NCBI RefSeq assembly: GCF_001625305.1
Contig: NW_017803851.1
Location: 5,300-69,299 of the forward strand
Direction of reading: 5' to 3'
Length of the DNA: 64,000 nt
Source: Branchiostoma belcheri
Lineage: Eukaryota > Chordata > Leptocardii > Amphioxiformes > Branchiostomatidae
Each line of letters opens with the position of its first letter. Position 1 is the first letter of the stretch. The notes beneath the pieces are model-generated. The model was not told the origin of the DNA. It did not search any database and worked only from the letters and a program-made list of their open reading frames with translations. The position numbers and the translations under genes were made by a program. Of this stretch, positions 48,101 to 59,525 are shown one piece after another.

Positions 48101-48246
48101 CACCCATGGTCAAATAACCACTGCCTGTGCCAAAATCAGGACAAAATGTGGCCCTTCTTACCTCCCATCTCATCCTGTTTGGATTGCTTGGGCTCGCCTG
48201 ACTCCCAGATGTGCTTGAATCTCTTAACGAGAAAAGATCTCGGCAT
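34155..48246 (-). CDS. scrt: Scratch-type Snail-superfamily zinc-finger repressor, five exons
   Basis: Neural transcriptional repressor of the Scratch group; acts in the nucleus on E-box-type sites. Coding exons: 48162-48246, 46802-47037, 35315-35506, 34838-34964, 34155-34423; all junctions are AG/GT and all phases agree, giving 302 residues. Exon 1 begins [11 protein letters not shown], the SNAG repression domain. Exon 2 is Pro/Ser-rich. Five C2H2 fingers follow: ZF1 [22 protein letters not shown]2 [21 protein letters not shown] split by an intron, ZF3 with [16 protein letters not shown]4 with [16 protein letters not shown]5 with [21 protein letters not shown] and ALKSYLYxH mark Scratch rather than Snail. 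ZF5 lacks its last ligand: NHEKSAR has Arg where relatives have Cys. Intron 2 is 11.3 kb and full of repeats. A 33-residue tail after ZF5 is unfamiliar. Confidence 0.93.
36534..36963. repeat. Tandem array of 27-bp palindromes with ~41-bp period
   Basis: Ten full units plus one half unit, each a hairpin of the form CTATTGACAGG-N4-5-CCTGTCAATAG. Unit starts: 36534, 36574, 36615, 36656, 36697, 36743, 36790, 36831, 36871, 36909 and 36951 (half). Arms are 10-12 bp, mostly complementary even where arm sequences differ slightly (for example TTATTG with CAATAG). Spacers of 11-19 bp are A/T-rich and related (AAAATTTT.CA), so the whole 41-bp unit is tandemly duplicated. It lies within the long intron of Scratch. 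Confidence 0.93.
36970..37585. other. Intronic, no supported gene
   Basis: Part of Scratch intron 2. A tail-like end (AATGAATGAATAAAGTTATTTTGACTTGACTTG, shown only in part here, around 37213-37245) resembles a retrotransposon 3' end on the plus strand, but no coding remnant precedes it. Confidence 0.35.
38118..38900 (-). mobile_element. 5'-truncated L2/CR1-like retrotransposon inserted in a repeat
   Basis: The frame 38475-39080 contains [45 protein letters not shown], closely matching the copy at 17.8-19.3 kb. Its 3' tail (38127-38167) shares TTTATTGCACAACAATTGTA and ACAACGTATGGCA with that copy. Only the last part of the protein remains; the first residues of the open frame (runs of Cys-Val) are translated CA repeat and not protein. 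Confidence 0.85.
39021..39165. repeat. (CA)n microsatellite
   Basis: About 145 bp of nearly pure CA repeat with a few CAGTCA interruptions. It corresponds in position to the short GT tract inside other copies of the octamer-rich repeat, so it arose by expansion of that internal tract. Confidence 0.95.
39940..40740 (-). mobile_element. 5'-truncated RTE-like retrotransposon
   Basis: The frame runs from the reverse-transcriptase active site (DFADDIALI, about 40710) through [26 protein letters not shown] and [23 protein letters not shown] to [15 protein letters not shown] and [21 protein letters not shown], stopping at 39952. This C-terminal order is characteristic of RTE/BovB-type elements. It is open over about 260 codons and looks fairly young, but lacks the endonuclease and most of the RT. 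It lies in Scratch intron 2. Confidence 0.9.
41490..43460. repeat. Segmental duplication, copy A
   Basis: Shares long stretches with 44140-45720: ATATGCAGAAAGCCGACCGA near the start, then GTTAC(C/T)GCAGTTAAAAAATTC, AAATACTGCAAAGCATCTCT, and the AATAGTTCGGACACGGAAGG to CAGTGTACCC block at the end. Copy A holds an octamer-rich repeat (41657-42430) that copy B lacks, and copy B holds a retrotransposon end that copy A lacks, so both insertions are younger than the duplication. Confidence 0.85.
41657..42430 (+). repeat. Octamer-rich dispersed repeat, copy 3
   Basis: The most complete copy: starts near CATGAAAATGGAGGTATTGT and ends TCATGGAGGTATGAGATCTC ... GAACTCTTGTTTTAC. Both ends contain the same GGAGGTAT word in inverted positions, giving short inverted ends. 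It is absent at the matching place of duplicated copy B, so its borders can be read directly. Confidence 0.82.
44140..45720. repeat. Segmental duplication, copy B
   Basis: Second copy of 41490-43460, about 2.6 kb downstream in the same direction. It has several deletions relative to copy A (for example between about 45250 and 45300) and a retrotransposon insertion at 44330-45003. Confidence 0.85.
44330..45003 (-). mobile_element. 5'-truncated non-LTR retrotransposon 3' end
   Basis: On the minus strand one frame gives [19 protein letters not shown], a stop, then [20 protein letters not shown], a typical C-terminal motif of several non-LTR families (CxCGA..ET..HFLLxCP). The 3' end is a TTTA-type tail (44330-44352). 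The insertion is precise with respect to duplicated copy A, which lacks it. The element is dead. Confidence 0.8.
46219..46304. mobile_element. Perfect hairpin element H1 (86 bp) with 8-bp duplication
   Basis: Two 37-bp arms (46219-46255 and 46268-46304) are exact inverted copies around a 12-bp loop. Ends are CATCCTCC...GGAGGATG. AGCGAAAG flanks both sides (46211-46218, 46305-46312), an exact 8-bp target duplication. It lies in Scratch intron 2 close to exon 2. Confidence 0.93.
47546..47633. mobile_element. Perfect hairpin element H2 (88 bp) with 8-bp duplication
   Basis: Two 38-bp arms (47546-47583 and 47596-47633) are exact inverted copies around a 12-bp loop. Ends are again CATCCTCC...GGAGGATG. 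ATTCACAA flanks both sides (47538-47545, 47634-47641). It lies in Scratch intron 1. The arm interior differs from H1 except for GCAGGG and CTCCG words. Confidence 0.93.
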
Positions 48247-48415
48247 GGTGAATGGTAGAAGTCGTACCCACTCAGCGCAGAAACAGGGATTTTGGAAGTT
48301 GGCAGACTGTGCTTCCTAAGTTCACGAGCAAGAAATGTGCACGAGTTGCACATTCCCAGGATCCTTTGCGGACAGGGTAGCGGTAAACCACGTGACTCAT
48401 CCTCGGCTCTGGCGG

Positions 48416-48677
48416 GGAGAAGTCGGAAATGTTCGCGGGCGTTCGGAAATTTCAAAAATGGCTGACACCAATAGCGGCGGCGGGAGGCACGTACTTTTTC
48501 AAGGCGCTCGCCCGGCACAGCGACATCAAATTTTTGCCACATGACTATCGGTATGGGGTAGGATAGGGTTGATTCAGCATACTACGTGAAAAAATGAGAA
48601 AAAAATCGACTTTTAAAATTCAATGCTCTGGGCGTACTGCCGGGCTGATAATGCCCGCGAACATTTCCGACTTCTCC
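48416..48677. repeat. 25-bp perfect inverted repeat upstream of Scratch
   Basis: The 25 bp at 48416-48440 (core GAAGTCGGAAATGTTCGCGG) occurs in exact inverted form at 48653-48677, 212 bp apart. It lies 170-430 bp upstream of the Scratch start codon on the minus strand, so in its 5' UTR or promoter. The pair could be ends of a small element or a regulatory inverted repeat; no target duplication is visible. Confidence 0.8.
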
Positions 48678-48679
48678 AT

Positions 48680-50048
48680 TTTTTATGGTAGGGAGGTTCG
48701 AAATGATAGAAAATGTATGTTTCATGTCAAAATTAGACAAAACTAATGTTGTTATTTCTAGGGAAAACGCACCAAAAAGCATATACAATTTAAAAAGAAT
48801 TACGTCGTTGTATTTGAACAACACATGTACATGCTTTAGAACTACTCCGCTGGTCATGAATATGTGCAAAATATCGTGCAGCATCTTTTGTCAGAAAGGC
48901 CGACGAGCAAACGTATTTTGGACACTGCTAGTCTTGTTTATTTTTCAAACAACTTAGACACATTACATGCACTACACACGAGACAAAGGTTGACTTACGT
49001 CATCTGTTATGCGGTCACCATGGAAGCAGACAATAACCTACTATTCATTTCTAGGGAAACTGGTAACGGGTAGCCTATTGAAGTTATTCCAAGTTGTACT
49101 ATTCACTATGTAAAGCAGCAGCTGTAGGTATAAGGTGACACGAAAACCATATTGGTCGAACTCTAAGCCAGACAGTAAGTGTTGACTCCTATGTGTATGT
49201 GCTCAGGCTGTCCAATGTCATTAGAAACGGTATTCTTTCTTTACTCTTTCATGAAGTTCCATTTGTAGCATATTATCTAACATCAAGGCAATGAAAAATA
49301 AAGTTGTGAAACCTGAGAGTCAGAAGACTCAACTTATCTATCTCTCAGGGTGATATCTAAATCATCAACCTGATTTGAAGTGCCTGGAGTGATGGCTCAT
49401 GGAAACTTAAAATAGAGAAAATTGAGATCTCAACAGAACTCGCGAACTGCACACACGCGCACGCACACACACACGTATACACACACACGCGCGCGCGCAC
49501 ACACACACACACGCACACACACACACACACACACACAGTCACACACACACATGTAAGAGTGATGTCAAGGCCAATGCCAGATGGTAGCTAGATGACCTAA
49601 GTTCCGATGGGTGCTCTTACAAAGTTCGTAGAATTAGCCGCCGATGTTGGAGTTGTACGACCCGAAAGAAAGACACAGGAGCCGACAGCTACGTGGAAAC
49701 TCTGTATTGTCTTTTCTGAACTGACTCAACTCAACTAGCTACAAGAGTACACAGGCTTTTATATATTTCGCCCTCCTACACACAAATTTCTTGGAACAAG
49801 TTGGATTCTTTTTATATTAGTCATCGTGAGTCATATCCTCTCCCTAAATTCTTAAGACATTACCGGTTAGCTCCTTGTATCCCCAAATATGGTTATACTC
49901 AAGGGTCGCCTACACTTTCCCAGACGACAGAAGGGTTCCGAATTCAATGACTCACGGTTGCACCAGGAAATTGTACCATAGTGCAACAGAAACTAATATT
50001 ATATATATATAGCAAAAATTATAACATATCAGGTCAGAGCACCCTATT

Positions 50049-50079
<31 letters not shown>

Positions 50080-50080
50080 G

Positions 50081-50115
<35 letters not shown>

Positions 50116-53100
50116 TCATTTAATGTAGTATTACAATTGGTTTGTATTTGTTGAAGGGAATAAGCTACAAAATACCCAGAAAAAAATCATTGTTATTTAA
50201 AAGGCTCACTATTATGACAAAAAAATTTTTGCAACTCAACTCAACTTCTGCTCGCACACACGTACGCAGGCCGCGTTTGCTGACCTTTGACATTCATGAT
50301 ACTATGACCTACACACCCACAGCTGATTCGGCTGGTCAGGTCAGGTACGCCACTGAGTTTGCTCTTAAATCTGTTCTCTGGTATACGGCGACAATATATC
50401 AGATCGACTCTAGTATCATCCCGACATGTAAAATCAGTGCGTGGTCGATGAAAGTTTAAGAAACATTCTACATGCGCCTTGATGGAAGCCACATAATCCA
50501 TTGAAGGTCGATGAAAATTGTCTCAGTTTGCAAACGTCGACGCGCCCGAACAGTACTTCGTAGGCTGAACCATGGATACAACAATTCCATTGCCAATGTG
50601 GACATCGGTCTGTGTAAGTTAATGATTTTCCATGAAATATATAGATCATTCCATAGGTACTTGTTGTTCAATGTTTGTGGGAGCGCTGCTGTAACGAAAA
50701 AAATGAGAATATTCAACATGCACCCCTCTGGCTGAGGCCAAACTTTCTTTGTGTGTTTCCCGCCACCGCCAGGAAACGATGCACGTGGTGTGTGTTACAA
50801 GAAGTACAAGTAAGCTAAAAGCCAACACCCCTCTATACTTCATGTATTAGTCTAGTCCATGAATATTGAATAATGTGTGCTCAGAAGCACGCATGATCAA
50901 GTAATAAGAACTCTCTTTTCCCTTGGACCTGGGGCTCGGAGCACACGTCTTCCTGTAGTCTACTAACACTATAGAATAAGGCTGTAAAACGCAGTGGAAC
51001 CGTCTCTGTCTCCTGACTCCACAACGCAACAGTGTGAATCATGCAAGATATTATAAAAGTGAAAAGTACCGTATAAATGTGCACTTGGTTGAAGCCAAAA
51101 TTTTTTGTTTAAACACTAGACGATATAGAAATGATAATGATAACCAAATCAGATTTCAGATGTGTTACAACTTACAGTAAGGCACAGCTCACAGGTTCAG
51201 GGGCTAGACTTATTAGGACGCACGGAAACAAATGGCATGTATTTTGAAGTCATGATCATGAGACCGACTTGTATCCGTTCCTCATTCTTCCTAGATAAGC
51301 AGTCAGTCTTTTGACAATTGCTACAGTACGTACACACATCCCAATAGAAACTATGAACAAATAATGGCAGGAACTGTCCATGTGGCATGTGGGTGGGTTT
51401 GTGCGTGGGTGAGCTCCTTGGTGAGACATAGTTGCAAGTGGTTCACCTGTTCATGACTCACTACCTGATACATTAAAATAGTGGCATTGCACAATGTATC
51501 AGAGACAATATCTAATTATAAAACAATTAAGAACAGGAAATTTGAACTTTATTTTGCAGGGAAAGTATATCATGTGATAGTGCTCATGGTGTGTGTCCAA
51601 AGAACAAAGTTAAATGCACACTTCACTACTCAATTTACCTGTGTAATATTACATGTGTAAAAAAAACTTTAACACTTTAACATTGAAACGATATCTTACA
51701 AAAATTGTATGATAATCATAAAAGTAAATATGTCTATTCACTTGTATACTGCTTTTTTAAATTCTGAACTGTTCTGGTGGATACCATGGCCAGCTAACCA
51801 TAACTGACTGCCCTCCCCCATTACAGTTGTACACTAACACTGGCACTTAGCCATACTTATGTAAATAATGACGAATATGTAAAGTCTAGCACCTTAATAC
51901 AGTGTATATCTTTGAAATCAATATATCTTCTTGACACCAGTGTGTATAACTTATATTAGACCAACAAAGCGATTACGTTCCTAGCTTTAAAGGGCTGCGA
52001 AAGCCAGGTACAAAACAAAATGTTACTACGCATGTACCAGGGATCATGGGCTAGGGGAATCTCCTTACTCATGCAGAGTGGCTGTACGTGGAAGAGAGAA
52101 GTCTGCCTAGTTCTTACATACTGACACACATTGGTACCATTTGAAATACTTTGAATTCCATCAACAAGTTCATTTAAAATGTGGTAGTACCTAACAAATT
52201 ATCTTACAGGAACCAGTCAAAGCATCTATCAATGAAATCCTCCAGGGGAAGTAAAGGGGACCTGTTGAAAACTGCACACATTTTAGTTATCGGGCAACAT
52301 ACACCTATCAAACCATTGTACTTCAGGATGACTGCTCATGAAATTTGGTAACTAGATAACTGCTGTACTCGGATTACCCAACATATTCCTCATATACAAG
52401 CTAGCAATCACCGGTGATAACTTTTAAGGTTAATTATTATTATGCTATATTCAGGTCACATGGGGTTGACTTCTTTAAGAACACTCCCTTTTTTTGGGCG
52501 TAACATGCCAATGTTGCATAACATGCCAATGTTATGTTTGACAAATTCCATATATGCATGAACAATATGTGTGATATTTTCCATTCAGAAGGAAGTCTTC
52601 GAGTTTTCTTTCAGGTTTGCCGTCAACAAGTTAGGGTTTGGAGAAAGACACAGGAAACAGGAAGTTTTTGGCATGTTCCGCTAAAACCTGCCTTTTCAAA
52701 TGAATGGAACAGAACGATGTCCCATGTTATGATGACAGTAGAAGCAAACCCTCATATACCTATCAAAATTTAGTTTATCAACTGATACTACCTGTTCACT
52801 TCCCTTCCTCAAATAATTTGCATTCAAGTCAAAGGCTGTAAGATATTACATATGGCGGGGCTATAACACTAGAGCAAGCATGTGTCAGGTGTATACTTAC
52901 ACAATCAGAATCTGAAGAACGGCGGCCCTCATCTCTGATCTAGCTGTTAACAAGATACTTCGCAATTAGTCCTGCAAACATCCACTATTTGGTAACACCA
53001 TTAATCACAGCGTGAGATAAAAGGGGCCTCTGCAGCAAAATCTTAAGAAGTAGGGAAGGCCACGTGCAGTTCCGTGACCATCCCATTTGCTTTGTCTCTA

Positions 53101-53430
53101 TGTTGGCAACATGATACCCTTGCCCCAGGTGTTGACTCAGTCTGTGAATGGGGAGCAGATATGCAGACATGAAACTCAATGCTTCTCATGCTTCTGAAGT
53201 ATAAAAGACATTGTTGACATTGTATTTGTAGCCATGCTACTCCAAGCAAAAATAGTAACCACTGTGACCAATTTGTTCCTGTTTATCCAAAGATTGGGCC
53301 ACTACCTTTCTTTACTTCAAATTTTAATGCAGAAAAAAAAAATTCTAGAATTGACTACTTGTAATATTTTTGTGCAGCCAGTTACTTTGAATTAAATGTT
53401 TTTCATTTTCTTTTAAACTTGTCTCTCTGT
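48680..53430. other. Intergenic region with microsatellites, no supported gene
   Basis: Contains (CA)n tracts at about 49447-49545 and 50050-50111 and a small tandem duplication of TAACATGCCAATGTT at about 52501-52533. The missing first exon(s) of the death-receptor gene, with the signal peptide, should be in this region or not far upstream, but I could not fix a candidate. Confidence 0.45.
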
Positions 53431-53432
53431 AG

Positions 53433-56400
53433 ATTATTGTTTGTTCCTTGCCGATGGTGACTGATATGCCTATCCATGAAAACTCAGCTACATACCAGCT
53501 GACAAGTGACCCATGTAAACTTTGCCCTCCAGGTAAGCTCTACAATGAAGAAACTTAAACATATACAATATGTTAATGAAGGTTATACATTTAGGTAAAT
53601 AATTGTAACTCATAAGTTGAAGCCATAGGTAATTCATACTGTACTGCGGTGACTGGATCAATTACATAGATTATATTCTTCCGGATGTTTTGAGTGGCAT
53701 CCGTCTCTCTTCTTTATCACTAAATTCAACTGACAGAAAGATTTTTCTGTTACATAACTTTATTCACTGTTCACAACAGAAAAAATTGCAAAAAGAATAG
53801 AGGCTCTGTATTATTGAAAATCATATATTTCAAAAAATATATACCCGGTACTTTTTATACTTCGGGCCCTGCTGTCTTGCCTCTATCTGCTCTGATCTGA
53901 TTTCAACTTCAAATTTTATCTCATAATCCAAGCTTTCACCACCCTTATGACAACTTTTACAGAGTTTGTATTACTAGTATAACAAAATTGATCCTGTAAT
54001 GTTAACATTTATTCTGTCATTCAGGCACCTACACGGAGGAAGGCTGTCTGCCAGACAAGCCTGATACACCTTCCTGTATCCCCTGTCCCAATGGAACTTA
54101 CCGACAGGAGTACAACCAGGCCAACTTTTGTCGTCCCCACAAAACAATTTGTAATGCCCCCTATCAGAAGAAGAAACCAGTGCAGCCAGGCAACCAGACA
54201 CATGATGCAGTGTGTGACTGCAAGCATGGGACTATAAAGTAAGTCTTGAGTTGTGGATTTTAAGTTACTTAGCACCGTAATAGTATGTGGATAGAAATGG
54301 AGGAAGATACATATTTTTTCAGCTACATGTACTTACATTTAAGATACAAGAAGGTATGTATGTCTTGATAATGTTACTCAATATTACCTGGTCCAGATGA
54401 TATTGTAATTCTTTGTTGCAGGATGAATAACAACAAATGTGTGAAGACATGTCCCCGTGGCAAAGGTGTAACCAAAGGTAAGACTAAGAGTTGCCTCTAT
54501 GTATGTTGTACCAGCTAATACCATGTATTTCTTGAAAATCTTTTAGTATTACATTGTCCTTAGCAATACATAATATTTTCTTCATGTGTAATTCTCTCTT
54601 GAAAGTGAGTAGGGCCAAAGGTTGAAAAAGCTGTACATTTCTTAATTTTTGGCATGTACCAATTATACTATCATCAGATGATACCCACATCCATGTATGC
54701 AAATGCTACATGTATTTTTAGTTCTATTCATCAAAGAGGATTTTTTCTCATTACAGATGGACATTGTCAGAGGTGTAAGAAAGGCACATTCAGTGACAAG
54801 AGATCAAACAGTCAGGAGTGTTTGCCAGTTAGAAAGTAAGTTCACTTTATTTGACTTGATGGCATCTCCAGTTTGTGACAGTTATATGGCAGACTTTCAC
54901 AGCACAACATACATTATGAACCAACATCTAATTTGTTTAATAGGTGCACACCTGATTTGGTAAGATATTTGACAGCATTGAGCATAATATTGTCAGGTAA
55001 TGTTGATGTATGTTGTATTGCAAATTTATTTGTTTGCTCCCAACAAAAAAGTGGTATGAATTTTGCATTGCCGTTTTCTCTGATCAGTGTCTGTACTGCA
55101 TTCTTTCCTTTTACAGGTATAATGATATACTAATTACTTTTTTTTGCAGTTGTGCCCGTGAAGGCAGGGAAACTCTTCAACCTGGGTCTCGGACATCTGA
55201 TGTCATTTGTGGCAATCGACTGACCCAACAATCCCCAGGAAGGGACATCAACACTTTATTTGATATGTTAAGAGAAAAAGCAGAGCGATTAGAAACCATA
55301 CAAGAAGAAACTATAAAAATCCTGACTGCACTTCTGACAGAGAGTGAAATTGCAACAGCACTAGGCAATGCAGATGCTTCAATAGTAAATGAAGAAAGTT
55401 CAGTGATGACAACACATTTATCAAGACCTACAGTCACAGAAGTAAATATGGCTGCGCATGATGATAGTATGTTTACAAAGTTTCCTACAGCTGACCACAG
55501 GACAGTTCCTGTTGGGAGAAACTACAAGTCTTGGACACATGCTGGAGACAGGGGTATCAACCAGGAAGTTCTGCAACAAGTTCAAGAACTAGAAGCAACA
55601 GTTTCACCGGGTAAGTTACCAGGGATTTACCTGAACTTAATTTAAGGCTTGCATTGCTTACAAAAAACATACTTTTCCTAGTAGTCAGACTTTTGACAGC
55701 CAACAGCACACCCCATACTCTTAATAGGTACTTTTTTCTTCTTCTTCTCGAGTCACCAGTCTAGGTAGAATAGGTACTGTCAGAATAAGTTACTGAGCTC
55801 ATCAAATACTTTTGTTATAGTTATTTACAACACTGAGTACACATTCTACAGGGTTGAGGGTTAGAAGGATACACACTACCATACTGGTCAAAATAATACT
55901 GCATGCATTCTGTATCAAATATAAAATCTGTGTTATCGTCATAGGTCATTGGCAATTTTGATGCTAAAAATTTTGAAGCAGACTTGACAGAACCAAATGA
56001 TGACAAGAATCTTAGACACTACCCTTTTCTGTAACAAGACAGCTGAATTTGACACATTCATGACTACCCCAAGAATGCCCTTATAATGCCTTTAGTTTGA
56101 TGTTTTGTCTTTGATTCAAAAGTAACTAGAGTTCCACGATCTCATACCTTCGCCAAATGAAGTTAGCCTTTATGAATAAGAAATTATATATTAATCCCCC
56201 TGATTATGCAAATAGGATCCTCAATTGCATGAATTATATCTGTTGATCATATTCTACACCAAAAGACAGTCTTATCTTAACAAAGAATGCCATCATAGCA
56301 TTTCCTCATAAATTATGCAAATGTGGTCCATATTTGAGTAAGTTATGTTTAATTATGTTCACCTTCACTTAACTTTCAAACACCCCAAGTATGAAATTCC

Positions 56401-59400
56401 AGGCAGTTACCACCATGCAATTATAACATTTTCTCATTAATTATGCAAATTAAGTCTTCATTTGCATAATCAATATCTGCCTGTGTTTCTCTCGTTCTTA
56501 ATAACATATGTTACAAGCTTGGACTTCCAATAATGGAATGCAGCTGATTTAGAGAATTTCCTCATTAATTATGCAAATTACATTCATATTTGCATAATTG
56601 TAATGTCATTATGTCAAGCATCACTTAAGCTACCTACATACCAAAATTCACGATGATCCATCAATCGGTTCTTGAGTTATCCTCTTTTAAACATTTGTCC
56701 TTTAAACCCCCCTGCAGTTCTAGAGCAAGCAACTAGGGGGCTCAAACTCATGTCACTTTATCCCCAGCACAAGAGCTATCTACCATCCAAATTTGGTTAC
56801 CCTAGTTTGTCTGTATCATGAGATATCAAAACCGGAAGTTCTGCTGCAGTACCATGACAAGTCGCCAGGGGGCCCAAAATCTAATCATTTTGAGGTCTCA
56901 TCAAGACCTACCCAACTACCAAATATCAAGTCAGTCCATTTAAGCCTTCTCAAGTTATCGTGTTTACAGACACACACACACACACACACGAACGCCTCTG
57001 AAAACATAACCTTCTTGGCGAAGGTAATAATTGTACACACCCATGCTTCCTTCTAAGTGGCACAGTAATCTAACTGTTGTCTTCTGTTATATCTTTTCAG
57101 GTTTACAAGCTGACAATTCAACACAGATAACAGTCGTGATGGCTTTAACAATTATTTGCTTTATAGGAATCCTTGTATCTATTAGTATTGGTGTGATTAG
57201 TTTAAGATGTCTCTGTATAATAATAAAAAGGAAACCTGAGGAAATGCTAGCACATCAGAGAAGTGGCGTTAGAAGGGATACAGCCTGTGTTGAAGGTGAG
57301 GAATCTTGTAAAATTTCTCTTTGTTATACCTTGAGGATACCTTGAGGATGAATTGGTGGCTGGAGGCGTCGCCTGTTATAAGGATGATTATTTTTCCATA
57401 CATGTATATCTTCGATTGTTGTGCAAGCCATATATCAAATGATCTTTCTTTCCCCTCAGTATATACACTGTATGTAACATTGAATAATCTGCAGTCATGC
57501 ACAGCTTTTTCATATCTCCAAAAGCAACATTTTTCCAGTATCTAACTTTTTCCATGCCAGTGTCCAGATAACCTTTGTCAGGATACATTTCCTTTCTTTT
57601 TGTTATTTCTATCATCTGTCTGGTTAGCTTTTCAATGTCTAACTATGAAATTCAAAATCTATTCTTATTTTAGAAGGACAGGAACTTTTGGGTCCATTAA
57701 GCCAAGAGCAGCCTTGCCTTGAAATGGCATCTCCACATGCAGACCTACAAGAGACCCCACTAGGGGCCGAGGGCATCAGTAGCCAAAAGGAAGCAGAAAT
57801 ACAACCATCTAAAGTTCCATCTGCAGTTGTAAGACCTAAACAATGGTCCTTAGCCAGTCAGCCACATGCACCTCATTCTGAAGAAGGTTCACTGCAAGAC
57901 ACTGGTATGTACAGCGTATATTGAGGATCATGCAATGTATTACATGTATGTATGGGCTTGCACATGTATAATTATGGTTTGTGCTACAGACAAAAAGGAA
58001 TGGTCATTGTCAATTTCATTAAACTTGCAAGGTCTGACGTCGTGATCAATTGCCAAAGTAAAACCAATACATGTTGTATAAGCTCTTCTGTTTTTTTCTG
58101 CATTTTTTCAGGGTCTAATGATGATGAGACAAGACCTTTGCTTCCAAGAGATAGCCAAGAAATCAGTTCACCTATGGATCCAGTATTCAAGGTATAGGTA
58201 CTGGTTATTTGTATCGGATAATGTACATAACCATGAAAAACAACAATCATTTAGATGTCTTGGAGTTAAAGAATACAAACAAAGCATGCTCTTTCAATAA
58301 CCCTTTAATACATTTGCATCAATACATACATCATGGAGTTTAAAAGTTAGCAGCTATGAACTCCAGAAAATGCAGACATTTCTTGCTGAATTTTTATGCC
58401 CAATATTCATGTTAGCAAATAACCTTACACTATTCCTCAACAGGCTGAAGGTGTTGAAATAGCTCTCCATCCAACCCCTCCCCTCAAGGAAGATGAGGAG
58501 AGCCATTCCTCCATGACAGAAGATGCGACAGAACCTTCTGTTGCCCAACAAACTTTACCAGAGGAGCCTGAAGACCTACCAGATACAGAAGAACAGCCCA
58601 CAGAAGATTTTGTACATGAAAGAGATGGACTAAGTGATACAGGTCCAATGTCTGAACCTAAAGAACTCAGAACAGAAAAGGAGGATGAAGAAGAGACTAC
58701 CCTTAAAGGAATATTGGGATCACAGGAAGACACTGAGGGCATTCCTCCTGATATTGAAGAAATTGCAAGAACAGCGATGGTGCGTGTGCCTAGTGATGAA
58801 CTGAGTTTCCCGGTCCAAGAAAGTGCACATGACTCAGACGGGTTAGAAGCTTTAGGTGCTGTTGGTGGGAGATCAGAGTCCTTCAGTCCGCTGCCTTCAG
58901 CTCAGACAGATTCGGACTCAGAAAGCTCGTCCGGAGATGAAGCATATGAGAGGAAGGTGCGAGTTGCAATTAGGGACAGTGTGGCAAAAAGTAAGTCCCT
59001 TTATTTTGTGTTGAAAAATTTTTTTGAAACTCAACTGATCTTGTCATAGGCTCCATCAGAAACTTTCTTTCTTTGTTTCCTTCTTGATTGAACATTAAAA
59101 AGTATACTGTTTTTTTGTAACAGCAGTTGTGATTTTGAGGTTAATAACAGATTTTACCTCACCAATTATTGCACAGTATGCTAATAAAAAAAAAGGTTAC
59201 TGGTCAAATATTGAGAGTTGCTTTTCTCTTCCAGGCCTTTTCACAGGACTTGCTCATCACCTAAGTAACCCAGCGGGGCCAGGCCCGGACTGGGTACCTC
59301 TGGCCCGTGCAGCTGGGGTCACTGGGCCAGAAATAGATCACATTATTAACGAGGCAGCCCAGGACCTCGATAGAGACATTAGAAAGATGTTAGAGAGATT

Positions 59401-59509
59401 CGAGGAAGGCAAAACTGGAGATAGGCCCATCAGTGAGCTGTATGGAGAGCTGATTGCACGAAAGAGACAGGAGTTATATAATGCTTTTAGAAGAGACCCG
59501 CCTAGCTAA
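53433..59509 (+). CDS. TNF-receptor-superfamily death receptor, ten exons, 5' end missing
   Basis: Plasma-membrane receptor that should bind a TNF-family ligand and signal through its death domain. Exons: 53433-53532, 54025-54238, 54422-54477, 54757-54835, 55150-55610, 57101-57295, 57674-57904, 58112-58191, 58444-58990, 59235-59509; every junction has AG/GT and agreeing phase, giving about 745 residues. Exons 1-5 carry cysteine-rich repeats (CKLCPPGTYTEEGC, CIPCPNGTYRQ, CQRCKKGTFSD, VICG) then a stalk. Exon 6 holds the single membrane span (TVVMALTIICFIGILVSISI). The cytoplasmic part of about 400 residues is long and very acidic (EEPEDLPDTEEQ, EKEDEEETT). Exon 10 is a death domain (DWVPLARAAGVTGPEIDHI ... 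LYGELIARKRQELYNAF), ending in TAA. The first visible exon starts in phase 0, so a signal-peptide exon lies upstream. No one-to-one vertebrate counterpart is obvious. Confidence 0.9.
56125..57035 (-). repeat. Octamer-rich dispersed repeat, copy 4
   Basis: Minus-strand copy inside the death-receptor intron between exons 5 and 6. Shared words include ATTATGCAAATTA (several), AACCGGAAGTT, CTGCAGTACCA and a CA tract (56967-56988). Its ends carry ATACCTTCGCCAA and TTGGCGAAGGTAAT as inverted ends, which is clearer here than in the other copies. Confidence 0.78.
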
Positions 59510-59525
59510 CTATGGAGAAAGTAAG

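Noticed and set aside
47796-48542. 248-residue open frame on the minus strand with a DFGTGSGYL motif that resembles a methyltransferase glycine loop
   Set aside because: The Scratch SNAG exon lies in another frame of the same DNA with correct splice borders and phase; the long frame has no other family feature.
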